Of a stretch of 64,000 nucleotides of DNA, positions 1 to 9,110 are shown piece after piece (the stretch's first letter is position 1; each line of letters begins with the position of its first letter). The notes beneath the pieces were generated by a model. The model made no database searches and was not told the DNA's origin. It worked only from the letters and a program-made list of their open reading frames with translations. Origin of the DNA: Pseudomonas entomophila (lineage in GTDB: Bacteria > Pseudomonadota > Gammaproteobacteria > Pseudomonadales > Pseudomonadaceae); contig NZ_CP070982.1 in the NCBI RefSeq assembly GCF_018417595.1, positions 5,259,001 through 5,323,000 on the forward strand, read 5' to 3'. Position numbers and translations under genes: made by a program.

Positions 1-685
1 TGTGCCTGGTGGTGCTGGCGCCGGGGCTGCTGGCGCTGGTGTTCGGCTTCTTCGCCTTCCGCTCACGGATCAAGGGCGTGTACTTCTCGATCATGACCCA
101 GGCCCTGACCTTCGCCGGCATGCTGCTGTTCTTCCGCAACGAGACGGGCTTCGGCGGCAACAACGGTTTCACCAGCTTCCGCACCATCGTTGGTTTCGAC
201 ATCGCCGCCCAAGGCACCCGGGCCGTACTGTTCCTGCTCACGGTCGGCTTGCTGTTGGCCAGCCTGTACCTGTGCTGGCGCCTGACCCAGAGCAAGTTCG
301 GGCGCCTGCTCACCGCCGTGCGCGACGCGGAAAACCGCTTGATGTTCTGCGGCTACGACCCGCGCGGCTTCAAGCTGCTGGTGTGGGTGCTCAGCGCCGT
401 GCTGTGCGGCCTGGCCGGGGCGCTGTACGTGCCGCAGGTGGGCATCATCAACCCCAGCGAGATGTCGCCGACCAACTCCATCGAGGCCGCCGTGTGGGTG
501 GCCCTGGGCGGGCGCGGCACGCTGATCGGGCCGCTGCTCGGCGCCGGCCTGGTCAATGGCATGAAAAGCTGGTTCACCGTGGCGTTCCCCGAGTTCTGGC
601 TGTTCTTCCTCGGCGCGCTGTTCATCCTCGTCACTTTGTACCTGCCCAAGGGCGTGGTCGGCCTTGTGAAGAAAAGGAGCCAGCC

Positions 686-689
<4 letters not shown>
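1..689 (+). CDS. urtC: Urea ABC transporter permease UrtC (3' part)
   Basis: Inner-membrane permease of the high-affinity urea ABC importer; only the last ~229 codons are in the window, and the start lies upstream. The reading frame enters at base 3. The visible part has four or five hydrophobic segments and the LivM-type cytoplasmic loop (AVRDAENRLMFCGYDPRGFK) that contacts the ATPase. It also carries the family's conserved LSAVLCGLAGALYVPQ and VALGGRGTLIGPLLGA stretches. The stop overlaps the urtD start (ATGA), as expected for a co-translated operon urtABCDE. Distinction from LivM rests on the neighbouring urtD/urtE sequences. Confidence is high for the family and good for urea specificity. 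Confidence 0.9.
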
Positions 690-1543
<854 letters not shown>

Positions 1544-1562
1544 TCGGCTTTGGATTTTGGGT

Positions 1563-1612
1563 GCCTGTGCCGGCCCTTTCGCGGGTAAACCCGCGAAAGG
1601 GCCGGCACAGGC
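1563..1612. repeat. REP-type perfect palindrome inside the urt operon
   Basis: Two 24-bp arms separated by only AA read GCCTGTGCCGGCCCTTTCGC.. and its exact complement. The core GCGGGTAAACCCGC is the putida-type REP sequence. It fills most of the 94-bp gap between urtD and urtE. The transcript would fold into a very stable hairpin without a following U tract. Confidence 0.85.
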
Positions 1613-1637
1613 AAAGCAGACATTTCAGGGACAACAC

Positions 1638-2336
1638 ATGCTCAAGATAGACACCCTGCACCAGTACTACGGCGGCAGCCACATCCTGCGCGGCCTGTCC
1701 TTCGAGGCCAAGGTCGGCGAGGTCACCTGCCTGCTGGGCCGCAACGGCGTGGGCAAGACCACCCTGCTGCGCTGCCTGATGGGCCTGCTGCCGGCTCGCG
1801 AGGGCCGCGTGGAATGGGAGGGCAAGCCGATCACCACGCTCAAGCCCCAGCAACGCGTCCAGGCCGGCATCGCCTACGTGCCCCAAGGCCGCGAGATCTT
1901 CCCCCGCCTGAGCGTCGAGGAAAACCTGCTGATGGGCCTGTCGCGCTTTCCCGCCCGCGAAGCACGGGAAGTGCCCGCCTTCATCTACGAACTGTTCCCG
2001 GTGCTGGAGCAGATGAAGCAACGCCGTGGCGGCGACCTCTCCGGTGGCCAGCAGCAACAACTGGCCATCGGCCGCGCCCTGGCCAGCCGCCCGCGCCTGC
2101 TGATCCTCGACGAACCCACCGAAGGCATCCAGCCGTCAGTCATCAAGGAGATCGGCGCGGTGATCCGCAAGCTCGCCGACCGTGGCGACATGGCCATCCT
2201 GCTGGTGGAGCAGTTCTACGACTTCGCCGAGGAACTGGCCGACCAGTACCTGGTCATGGCACGCGGCGAAATCGTCCAGCGCGGCCGGGGCGAAAACATG
2301 CAGGCTGAAGGTGTGCGCGGCCTGGTTACCATTTAA
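1638..2336 (+). CDS. urtE: Urea ABC transporter ATP-binding protein UrtE
   Basis: Second ATPase of the urea importer, 232 residues starting at the ATG at 1638 (MLKIDTLHQYYGG). Walker A GRNGVGKT is at residues 34-41, the LSGGQ signature at 134-138 and Walker B LLILDEP at 154-160. The switch position is Gln (LVEQ, ~192) rather than His, as in LivF-type subunits. The N-terminal LHQYYGGSHIL and the PTEGIQPSVI stretch favour UrtE over LivF. A REP palindrome separates it from urtD, so its expression relative to urtABCD could be affected by that hairpin. Confidence 0.93.
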   Translation: MLKIDTLHQYYGGSHILRGLSFEAKVGEVTCLLGRNGVGKTTLLRCLMGLLPAREGRVEWEGKPITTLKPQQRVQAGIAYVPQGREIFPRLSVEENLLMGLSRFPAREAREVPAFIYELFPVLEQMKQRRGGDLSGGQQQQLAIGRALASRPRLLILDEPTEGIQPSVIKEIGAVIRKLADRGDMAILLVEQFYDFAEELADQYLVMARGEIVQRGRGENMQAEGVRGLVTI

Positions 2337-2367
2337 TCTGCAACCACTTCCCTTGCGAGACGCTGTC

Positions 2368-2892
2368 ATGAGTTACCAGATCCGCGACGCCCTGATCGAC
2401 GACGTGCCGGGCATCCTCGACATCTACAACGACGCCGTGGCCAACACCACGGCGATCTGGAACGAAACCCCGGTGGACCTGGGCAACCGCCAGGCCTGGT
2501 TCGAGGCCCGCGCGCAGCAGGGCTATCCGATCCTGGTGGCAGTGGACGACAGCGGCGTGCTGGGCTATGCCTCATTTGGCGACTGGCGGCCGTTCGAGGG
2601 TTTCCGTCATACCGTCGAGCATTCGGTGTACGTGCGTGGCGACCAGCGCGGCAAGGGCCTGGGCCCTGTGTTGATGGCCGCGCTGATCGAGCGCGCGCGC
2701 CACTGCGACAAGCATGTGATGGTCGCCGCCATCGAGAGCGGCAATGCCGCGTCGATCAGCCTGCACGAACGCCTGGGCTTCAGCATCACCGGGCAGATGC
2801 CGCAGGTGGGGGTGAAGTTCGGGCGCTGGCTGGACCTGACCTTCATGCAGCTTTACCTGGATGACAACACCCTTCCCCCTTCAAGGACCTGA
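2368..2892 (+). CDS. GNAT N-acetyltransferase, phosphinothricin acetyltransferase-like
   Basis: Single-domain GNAT acetyltransferase of 174 residues. It resembles the Pat/MnaT group, which acetylate L-amino-acid analogues such as phosphinothricin or methionine sulfone/sulfoximine. The start at 2368 (MSYQIRDALIDDVPGILDIYN) fits the family. The acetyl-CoA pyrophosphate loop RGKGLG is at about residues 94-99, and the C-terminal SLHERLGF at 131-138 is the usual motif B region. It starts 31 bp after urtE and may be read through from the urt operon. Substrate specificity is inferred from family only. Confidence 0.82.
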   Translation: MSYQIRDALIDDVPGILDIYNDAVANTTAIWNETPVDLGNRQAWFEARAQQGYPILVAVDDSGVLGYASFGDWRPFEGFRHTVEHSVYVRGDQRGKGLGPVLMAALIERARHCDKHVMVAAIESGNAASISLHERLGFSITGQMPQVGVKFGRWLDLTFMQLYLDDNTLPPSRT

Positions 2893-2897
2893 AGCCC

Positions 2898-3440
2898 ATG
2901 AACACCGCCCAGCTGCACCGCGTCACCCACGAAGGCCTGGCGTACTACCGCGACAGCCTGGTGGCCCTTTTGCTCGATGCGGTGCGCCAGGGCGCATCGG
3001 TGGGGTTTCTGGCTGATATCGACGAGCAGCAGGCCAAGGCCTATTTCGATGAGGTGAAGGCAAAACTGGCCAGTGGCGAGCAGTTGCTCTGGGTCATTGC
3101 CCAGGGCCAGGAAGTGCTGGGCAGCGTGCAGTTGGGCTTGTGCCTGAAGCCCAACGGCCTGAACCGGGGCGAGGTGCAGAAGCTGCTGGTGCACAGCGAT
3201 GCACGGCGGCGTGGGCTGGGGCAGCAGTTGATGGGGGCGCTGGAGGCCGAGGCGCGGCGGATCGGGCGGGGGATGCTGTTTCTCGATACCGAGGCTGGGT
3301 CTGGGGCGGAGGCATTCTATCAGGCGCTGGGGTACAGCAAGGTGGGGGAGATCCCAGACTATGCCTGCGGGCCGGAGGGGGTTTATCGGCCGACAGCGTT
3401 GTATTTCAAGGTCCTGGCTCCGGCGCCGGAACGGCGCTGA
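2898..3440 (+). CDS. GNAT family N-acetyltransferase
   Basis: A second GNAT protein of 180 residues, 5 bp after the preceding gene and so probably co-transcribed. The acetyl-CoA loop RRRGLG is at about residues 103-108, preceded by the strand VQKLLVHSDA and followed by a helix (QQLMGALEAEA). The FLDTEAGSGAEAFYQALGY segment is motif B. The full N-terminal arm is present. The substrate cannot be deduced; close relatives are annotated only as acetyltransferases. Confidence 0.8.
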   Translation: MNTAQLHRVTHEGLAYYRDSLVALLLDAVRQGASVGFLADIDEQQAKAYFDEVKAKLASGEQLLWVIAQGQEVLGSVQLGLCLKPNGLNRGEVQKLLVHSDARRRGLGQQLMGALEAEARRIGRGMLFLDTEAGSGAEAFYQALGYSKVGEIPDYACGPEGVYRPTALYFKVLAPAPERR

Positions 3441-3444
3441 TGCC

Positions 3445-3527
3445 TTCGCGGGTAAACCCGCCCCCACAGCAGATCGAGTCCACCTGTGGGAGCGGGTTTA
3501 CCCGCGAACACCGGCGAAGCCGGTGCC
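3445..3527. repeat. REP pair (inverted) plus small hairpin
   Basis: Left arm 3445-3469 (TTCGCGGGTAAACCCGCCCC..) and right arm 3484-3508 form an inverted pair of REP units, followed by the short hairpin CACCGGC-GAA-GCCGGTG. It sits between the convergent GNAT and thioredoxin-fold genes, where it may protect or terminate both transcripts. Confidence 0.8.
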
Positions 3528-3568
3528 ATGCAACACGCAGGCAGACCAACGCCTGCAGGGCGCCAGAG

Positions 3569-3898
3569 TTAAAGCAGACGTGCCAACAACGCCTTAGGCC
3601 GATCTTCTGTGTAATAACCCACCAATTCTTCCTTCTTCTCACCCTCGGAGAAGTACAGCAGTGTCGGCGCCGACTGAACATCGTAGGTGCCTGCAATAGT
3701 CGAGCCGTCAGTCAATTGTAACCGTAAAAAGTCAGCAGCCTGCTCCTTGGCTGCCCAGTCATCGATGACCTTGCTCATACGTTTGCTGGCATTTTCACTG
3801 CCATCGGCCTTGTATTTGAAGAACTCGACCACCACAGGCTTCCCAGCCTTCAGTACCTTGTCTTCAAATTGCGCCTCGGTGATTTGCTGCACAGCCAT
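3569..3898 (-). CDS. Thioredoxin-fold protein without active-site cysteines
   Basis: Small protein (109 residues) with the thioredoxin outline: KPVVVEFFKY strand-loop, a helix, and the cis-proline loop SAPTLLYF followed by EGEKKEELVGY. The place where thioredoxins carry WCGPC reads FFKYKADGSEN, and the protein contains no cysteine at all, so it cannot do dithiol exchange. The start at 3898 is preceded by AGGAG at good spacing; an upstream in-frame start at 3931 lacks a ribosome site. It is probably a monocistronic gene next to the cbpAM chaperone pair. Function unknown; a chaperone-like or binding role is a guess. Confidence 0.72.
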   Translation of the reverse strand: MAVQQITEAQFEDKVLKAGKPVVVEFFKYKADGSENASKRMSKVIDDWAAKEQAADFLRLQLTDGSTIAGTYDVQSAPTLLYFSEGEKKEELVGYYTEDRPKALLARLL

Positions 3899-4003
3899 GT
3901 CGACGCTCCTGCATTGAGAGATCCGCACCATGCGGAAGGAGCCTCAACGCTAGAACGCCCACCAGACGGCGTCTACTGGCAAAAATATCAGGTCAGGTGG
4001 GCA

Positions 4004-4309
4004 TTACCCCTGCACAAACCGCCCCAACCGCTGGCGCAACATGCTGTTCTCGCTACGCAAATGCTGCACCTCTTCCAACAGCTCCAACGCCAACGCCACC
4101 CCTTCCCACTCCAGTTCCAGCTCCTGATGCAGCTTCACCGCGCGCTTCAAGGTCACCGGCGCGCGGTCATCGAACACCCACTCCTCGGGCGTTCGCCCCG
4201 ACGGTTCGACAATGCCGTGCTCGACGATCTCGATCACCCAGTCGGCCGACACATCGGCTTCCTGGCACAGGGTACGCATGTCCAGTTGAACGATCAGGGT
4301 GCTGCTCAT
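4004..4309 (-). CDS. cbpM: Chaperone modulator CbpM
   Basis: 101-residue MerR-like modulator that in E. coli binds the J domain of CbpA and inhibits its co-chaperone and DNA-binding activity. Conserved signs are the N-terminal helix-turn-helix-like part (TLCQEADVSADWVIEIVEHGIVEP), the GRTPEEWVFDD linker and the C-terminal coiled helix LLEEVQHLRSENSMLRQRL. The ATG at 4309 lies 2 bp after the cbpA stop; a GTG 6 bp earlier is an alternative. Adjacency to cbpA makes the assignment firm. Confidence 0.88.
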   Translation of the reverse strand: MSSTLIVQLDMRTLCQEADVSADWVIEIVEHGIVEPSGRTPEEWVFDDRAPVTLKRAVKLHQELELEWEGVALALELLEEVQHLRSENSMLRQRLGRFVQG

Positions 4310-4311
4310 GA

Positions 4312-5271
4312 TCACTTACTCCATTGAGTCCTCGGGTTGAACGCGGCTTTCTCGGAGAGCTGGGTCCACAGTTCGCGCGCGGCGGCGTCGGACTGGGCGG
4401 GCATGACCACCTTGAGCTGGGCGTACAGGTCGCCGCGCTCGCCCTGCTTGTTCGCAAGGCCCATGCCCTTGACCCGCAGGCGCTGGCCGCTCTGGCTGTC
4501 GGGGCGGATGGTCAGGTTGATCTTGCCGGTCAGGGTCGGCACGGCCACCTTGGCGCCAAGCGCCGCTTCCCACGGTGCCAGGGGCACGGTGATGATCAGG
4601 TCATGGCCTTCGACATCGAACAGCGGGTGCGGTGCCATGCGGATGGTCAGGAACAGGTCGCCATTGGCGCCACCGCCCACGCCCGGCGCGCCCTGGCCCT
4701 TGAGGCGGATGCGCTCGCCGTCGGTCACCCCGGCGGGGATCTTCACGTTCAGCGTTTTCGTGGTGAACCCGGTGCGCTGCCCGGCGGCATTGGTTTGCGG
4801 CACCTGGAAGCTGATCTGCTTGGATTCCTTGTTCAGGGTCTCTTCGAGGAAGACCGCCAGTTCCAGTTCCACGTCCTGCCCTCGCCTGCCGGCACTGCGT
4901 TGTTGCCGGCCACCGCCGCCACCGAAGGGGTTGCCGCCCCGGGCGCCGAAGATCGAGCTGAAGAAGTCGGAGAAGTCGCCGCCCTCGAAGCCGCCGCCAC
5001 TGCCGCCACGGGACTGCCAGCCAGGCGGTGCCTGGAACGGCCGGCCGTGCTGGCCGCCGTACTTGCGGATCTCGTCGTACTCGGCGCGCTTGTCCTTGTC
5101 GCCAAGCACTTCGTAGGCCTCGTTGGCCTCCTTGAACTTGTCCTCGGCGTCACGCTCCTTGCTGACGTCGGGGTGATACTTGCGCGCAAGCTTGCGGTAC
5201 GCGGCCTTGATCGCCTTCTCGTCCGCGCTCGCCTCGACGCCGAGTATCTTGTAATAGTCTTTGAAGTCCAT
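4312..5271 (-). CDS. cbpA: Curved-DNA-binding J-domain co-chaperone CbpA
   Basis: 319-residue DnaJ-type co-chaperone. The J domain occupies residues 1-70 with HPD at 33-35; a Gly/Phe-rich linker (about 72-130) follows. The two C-terminal substrate-binding domains follow directly, without the DnaJ zinc-finger, which is the CbpA (type II) architecture. It stimulates DnaK ATPase and binds curved DNA in E. coli. It is transcribed with cbpM and divergently from an Hsp70-family gene. A sigma32-like promoter at 5310-5337 suggests heat-shock control. Confidence 0.93.
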   Translation of the reverse strand: MDFKDYYKILGVEASADEKAIKAAYRKLARKYHPDVSKERDAEDKFKEANEAYEVLGDKDKRAEYDEIRKYGGQHGRPFQAPPGWQSRGGSGGGFEGGDFSDFFSSIFGARGGNPFGGGGGRQQRSAGRRGQDVELELAVFLEETLNKESKQISFQVPQTNAAGQRTGFTTKTLNVKIPAGVTDGERIRLKGQGAPGVGGGANGDLFLTIRMAPHPLFDVEGHDLIITVPLAPWEAALGAKVAVPTLTGKINLTIRPDSQSGQRLRVKGMGLANKQGERGDLYAQLKVVMPAQSDAAARELWTQLSEKAAFNPRTQWSK

Positions 5272-5309
5272 CTATGGATCACCAATGTGAATGTACGTAT
5301 TGCTACTGA

Positions 5310-5337
5310 AGATTGGGGTCAAGCATAGCCTTTCAAG
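5310..5337 (-). promoter_or_regulatory. Putative sigma32 (heat-shock) promoter for cbpA
   Basis: On the minus strand CTTGAAA (5337-5331) is followed after 12 bp by CCCCAATCT (5318-5310), close to the RpoH consensus CTTGAAA / CCCCATNT. A sigma70-like pair TTGACC (5322-5317) and TACGTA (5299-5294), spaced 17 bp, overlaps it. Either would start transcription 15-35 bp upstream of the cbpA ATG. Confidence 0.5.
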
Positions 5338-5434
5338 GTTCATCCGGGGTTGCGCTATCGCAGACGGCCGGTCTTGATTTAGCCGCAGACTGGCATAAAC
5401 TGCGCGGCCGTTTTGCCTCCGGAAGCTCTCCTTC

Positions 5435-6706
5435 ATGTCTGACGTATCCCCGGCCCGCGCCCTCGGCATCGACTTCGGCACCTCCAACTCCACGGTCGGC
5501 TGGCACCGCCCGGGCGTCGAATCGCTGATCGCCCTGGAAGACGGCAAGATCACCCTGCCGTCGGTGGTCTTCTTCAACATCGAGGAGCGTCGCCCGGTGT
5601 ATGGCCGCCTGGCCCTGCACGAATACCTGGAAGGCTACGAAGGCCGCCTGATGCGCTCGCTCAAGAGCCTGCTGGGCTCCAAGCTGATCAAGCACGACAC
5701 CAGCGTGCTGGGCAGCGCCCTGCCGTTCAAGGACCTGCTGGGCATGTTCATCGGCGAGCTGAAAAAGCGCGCCGAAGCCGATGCCGACCGCGAGTTCGAC
5801 CAGGTGGTGCTGGGCCGCCCGGTGTTCTTCGTCGACGAAGACCCGGCCGCCGACCAGGAAGCCGAGGACACCCTGGCCGATGTCGCGCGCAAGATCGGCT
5901 TCAAGGACGTGTCGTTCCAGTACGAGCCCATCGCCGCGGCGTTCGACTACGAGTCGGGCATCAGCCGTGAAGAGCTGGTCCTGATTGTCGATATCGGCGG
6001 TGGTACCTCGGACTTTACCCTGATCCGCCTGTCGCCCGAGCGTCACCTGGTGGCCGAGCGCCAGAGCGACATCCTCGCCACCGGCGGCGTGCACATCGGC
6101 GGTACCGACTTCGACAAGCAGCTGAGCCTGCAGGGCGTGATGCCGCTGTTCGGCTACGGCAGCCGAATGAAGAGCGGCGCGCTGATGCCCACCAGCTACC
6201 ACCTCAACCTGGCCACCTGGCACACCATCAACGCCCTGTACTCGCAAAAGTCGCAACTGGCCCTGGGCAGCATGCGCTACGACATCGAGGACACGCTGGG
6301 TATCGACCGCCTGTTCAACCTGATCGAGCAGCGCGCCGGGCACTGGCTGGCAATGGAAGTGGAAGCGAGCAAGATCGAGCTGACCGACCGCGACAGCCGC
6401 CGGATCGACTTCGGCCGGATCGAGCCTGAACTGTCGGCGGAGCTGACCCGGGCGCTGTTCGAAGACGCCATCGGTGGGCTGCTGGAGCGGGTGCGCGGCA
6501 GCGTGAGCGAATTGCTGGCCAAGGCCGGCGTCAGCGAGGGGCAGGTGGACACGGTGTTCTTCACCGGTGGTTCCAGCGGGATTCCGGCGCTGCGCAACAG
6601 CGTGGCGGCGATGCTGCCCAATGCGCGGCATGTGGAAGGCAATATCTTCGGCAGCATTGGTAGCGGCCTGGCGATCGAGGCACGCAAGCGTTACGGGTCG
6701 ATCTGA
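5435..6706 (+). CDS. Short Hsp70-family protein (YegD-like)
   Basis: 423-residue Hsp70/actin-fold ATPase. Phosphate-1 motif GIDFGTSNST is at residues 11-20, phosphate-2 motif VDIGGGTSDFTL near residue 190, and the adenosine motif FFTGGSSGIPALR near residue 375. It ends soon after the nucleotide-binding domain, so the canonical substrate-binding domain and lid of DnaK are absent, as in E. coli YegD. A weak TTGATT-16-TAAACT promoter lies at 5374-5401. Being head-to-head with cbpA-cbpM, it may work with that co-chaperone, but this is inference. Confidence 0.85.
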   Translation: MSDVSPARALGIDFGTSNSTVGWHRPGVESLIALEDGKITLPSVVFFNIEERRPVYGRLALHEYLEGYEGRLMRSLKSLLGSKLIKHDTSVLGSALPFKDLLGMFIGELKKRAEADADREFDQVVLGRPVFFVDEDPAADQEAEDTLADVARKIGFKDVSFQYEPIAAAFDYESGISREELVLIVDIGGGTSDFTLIRLSPERHLVAERQSDILATGGVHIGGTDFDKQLSLQGVMPLFGYGSRMKSGALMPTSYHLNLATWHTINALYSQKSQLALGSMRYDIEDTLGIDRLFNLIEQRAGHWLAMEVEASKIELTDRDSRRIDFGRIEPELSAELTRALFEDAIGGLLERVRGSVSELLAKAGVSEGQVDTVFFTGGSSGIPALRNSVAAMLPNARHVEGNIFGSIGSGLAIEARKRYGSI

Positions 6707-6711
6707 TATTC

Positions 6712-6796
6712 GTGCCGGCCCCATCGCGGCTGAAGCCGCTCCTACAGGAACGTGCGGCCCTTGTAGGAGCGGCTTCAGCCGCGATGGGGCCGGCAC
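6712..6796. repeat. REP pair forming long inverted repeat
   Basis: Arms starting GTGCCGGCCCCATCGCGGCT at 6712 and ending with its complement at 6796 enclose CGCTCCTACAGG...CCTTGTAGGAGCG. It is the GCGGCTGAAGCCGC subtype of the REP family. It sits between the convergent Hsp70 and AI-2E transporter genes. Confidence 0.82.
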
Positions 6797-6808
6797 AGGC
6801 AATACACC

Positions 6809-7816
6809 TCAAACCAGCTCCGCCCGCTTCAGCTCACTCTTCAGGTAAGCGTAATAGATCGGCCCCGCCACCACCCCGGGCAGCCCGAACGCCGCCTCGA
6901 ACACCAGCATCGCCAGCAACAGCTCCCAGGCCTTGGCACTGATCTGCCCACCGACAATCCGCGCGTTGAGGAAGTACTCGACCTTGTGGATCACGATCAG
7001 ATACCCCAGCGCCGCCGCCGCCACCCAGATCGACAACGACATCCCGACGATGGTGATCAGGGTGTTGGACATCAGGTTGCCGATCACCGGCAGCAGCCCA
7101 AGCAGGAAGGTCAGCACGATCAGCGTCTTGGTCAGCGGCAGGTGCACGCCGAACAACGGCAGCACCACCGCCAGGAAGATGCCGGTGAATACAGTGTTGA
7201 GCAGCGAGATCTTGATCTGCGCGAAGACGATGTTGCGAAACGCCTGCACCAACAGGCTCAGGCGCTCGAACAGCGCCGCCGCCAGGGGCTTGCGCCGGGA
7301 GATGTCGGGGATGCGCTGCAGGGCGACGATGGCACCGAGGATCATGCCGATCAGCAGGGTGACGAACATGTGCGCCATGCCCTTGCCGACCAGTTGCAGG
7401 TCGCTCAGGTGGCTCTTGATCCAGTCGCCGATGGCCACCTTGAACTCGGCGGCGCTGGCCGGCAGGTAGGCTTCGATGAACGGCGGCAGCTGGCCACGGG
7501 CGCGCTCGACCAGGGCCATGAACTTGTCCAGCGAAGCGCCGGGGTTCTCGGCCTCGTGCAGCAGGAAGCTGAAGGCGCCGGCGATCAGCAACGTGAGCGT
7601 GCTCACCACCAGGGTGCCGAGCAGCGCCACCGCCAGCCAGCGCGCGCGCTGCCCGGCGATCAGCGGTTGTAGCCTGGGCGTGAGCATGTTGACCAGCTCG
7701 AAGACCAGCAGGCCGGCCAGCAGGCTGGGCAACAACTTCAGGGGCAGCGCCAGCAACAGGCCGGCCATGACGATGACCCAGCTGGCGAGGGTGATCTGAC
7801 GGGGGGTGAAGGTCAT
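6809..7816 (-). CDS. AI-2E family transporter (PerM/YdiK type membrane protein)
   Basis: 335-residue polytopic inner-membrane protein with seven or eight hydrophobic segments and a long central hydrophilic loop (about residues 65-150). It has the family arrangement of two N-terminal helices (WVIVMAGLLLALPLKLLPSLLAGLLVFEL) and a C-terminal GLPGVVAGPIYYAYLKSEL. The family includes TqsA (autoinducer-2 export) and Na+/H+ antiporters, so the substrate is not defined. The start at 7816 is the first ATG after a short gap to psiF. Confidence 0.8.
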   Translation of the reverse strand: MTFTPRQITLASWVIVMAGLLLALPLKLLPSLLAGLLVFELVNMLTPRLQPLIAGQRARWLAVALLGTLVVSTLTLLIAGAFSFLLHEAENPGASLDKFMALVERARGQLPPFIEAYLPASAAEFKVAIGDWIKSHLSDLQLVGKGMAHMFVTLLIGMILGAIVALQRIPDISRRKPLAAALFERLSLLVQAFRNIVFAQIKISLLNTVFTGIFLAVVLPLFGVHLPLTKTLIVLTFLLGLLPVIGNLMSNTLITIVGMSLSIWVAAAALGYLIVIHKVEYFLNARIVGGQISAKAWELLLAMLVFEAAFGLPGVVAGPIYYAYLKSELKRAELV

Positions 7817-7886
7817 ACAGCCTCGGCGGCAGACAGCGGAAAGACCCGCAGTCTGCCAGCCTTCAGGGCACAGGCATAGGCGCAGG

Positions 7887-8180
7887 TCATTTCTTCTTCA
7901 GGCAGTCGCTCATGAAGGTCTTGCGCTCGTCGCCCTTGAGCGCCTTGGTGGTGGCATCGGCGTTGCAGGTCTTCATCTTCTCCTGCTGGGTAGCGGGCTT
8001 GGCCGGCTCGGCCTTTTTCAGGCAGGTGCTCATGAACGCCTTGCGCTCGTCACCCTTGAGCGCCTTGGTGGTGGCGTCGGCATTGCAGGTCTTCATCTTT
8101 TCCTGTTGCGCGGTGGCGGCGAATCCTTGCCCGGCGATCAACATGCCCAACACCAACAGTGGTACGTGCAGCAGCTTCAT
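7887..8180 (-). CDS. psiF: Exported PsiF-repeat protein
   Basis: 97-residue precursor with an N-terminal signal peptide (MKLLHVPLLVLGMLIAGQGFA). Two nearly identical ~35-residue PsiF repeats follow, QQEKMKTCNADATTKALKGD-ERKxFMSxCLKK, each with two cysteines that probably form a disulfide. PsiF is a phosphate-starvation-inducible periplasmic protein of unknown function in E. coli. The start at 8180 has a clear GGAG; the frame extends to 8237 but without a ribosome site. The two repeats are also nearly identical in DNA. Confidence 0.85.
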   Translation of the reverse strand: MKLLHVPLLVLGMLIAGQGFAATAQQEKMKTCNADATTKALKGDERKAFMSTCLKKAEPAKPATQQEKMKTCNADATTKALKGDERKTFMSDCLKKK

Positions 8181-8243
8181 GGAGTGGTCTCCTTGTCTGC
8201 GCGCCCGATGCGCGCTCGTCGAGCAGAGTGTAGACAAGTTTTC

Positions 8244-9032
8244 TTACATCTCCGTGCGGGCGCGGCGCCGGTACTGCTCAGGCGTGCAGTTGGCCTGGCG
8301 CTGGAACATGGCGATGAAGGCCGAGGCGCTGCTGTAGCCGAGGTCGAAGGCGATGGCCTGGATCGGCAGCCCCGCTTCCAGCGCTTCGATGGCGCGCAGG
8401 AAACGCAGGCGCAGGCGCCACTCGCCGAAACTGATCCCCAGTTCATGGAGGAAGTGCCGGGCCAGGGTGCGCTCGCTGACATGCACCTGGGCTGCCCAGT
8501 CGGCCAGCGGGCGGTTGTCTCCAGGCTCGGCGTGCAGCGCTTCGAGCACCTGGCGCAAGCCCTCGCTGCGGGCGAACGGCAGGTAACAGGTCTGGGTCGG
8601 GGCCAGGTGCAACTGGTCGATCAGGACCTCTACCAGGCGCTGGTCGCGCGCGTCCTGGGCCACATGCAGGTCGCGGCGGGCAAAGTCACCGAGGATCGCC
8701 TTGAGGATGTCGCTGATCACCAGGCTGCAGGGCTGCGCCGGCAGCTCGGCGCACAGGCTGCGCTCGAGGTAGACCGAACGGTAGATGATGGCCTGGGGGT
8801 TGTAGCAACCGTGTTCGGTGCCCGGTGGCACCCACACGGCGTAATGCGGCGGCGAGATGAAGCGCTGCCCTTCGACGTCCAGGTGCATCAGGCCATGGGA
8901 GGCGTAGTTGAGCTGGCCCCAGGGGTGACGGTGTGGCGGGCTGTGGGTGTCGGCGCCGAATTCGTCGTAGCGGAAGTAGACCGGCGCGGGGAGCTGGTCG
9001 AACTGGGGGATGTCGAGGTACTTGCGGGCCAT
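8244..9032 (-). CDS. AraC family transcriptional regulator with cupin sensor
   Basis: 262-residue regulator. The N-terminal part (about 15-110) is a cupin-like fold containing HRHPWGQLNYASHG and VWVPPGTEHG. The C-terminal ~95 residues carry the two AraC helix-turn-helix motifs (LADWAAQVHVSERTLARHF and IQAIAFDLGYSSASAFIAMF). It resembles the YeaM/NimR-like group that often controls an adjacent exporter. The divergent neighbour is a DMT-family exporter, 204 bp away across a REP pair, and is the obvious candidate target (inference). Confidence 0.85.
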   Translation of the reverse strand: MARKYLDIPQFDQLPAPVYFRYDEFGADTHSPPHRHPWGQLNYASHGLMHLDVEGQRFISPPHYAVWVPPGTEHGCYNPQAIIYRSVYLERSLCAELPAQPCSLVISDILKAILGDFARRDLHVAQDARDQRLVEVLIDQLHLAPTQTCYLPFARSEGLRQVLEALHAEPGDNRPLADWAAQVHVSERTLARHFLHELGISFGEWRLRLRFLRAIEALEAGLPIQAIAFDLGYSSASAFIAMFQRQANCTPEQYRRRARTEM

Positions 9033-9110
9033 GCTGTCTGCTTCGCGGGGCTAGTTGTCTGGATGGGAGTATAGGGTTTCATACAGACAAACGATAATAC
9101 CGGGCCATCA

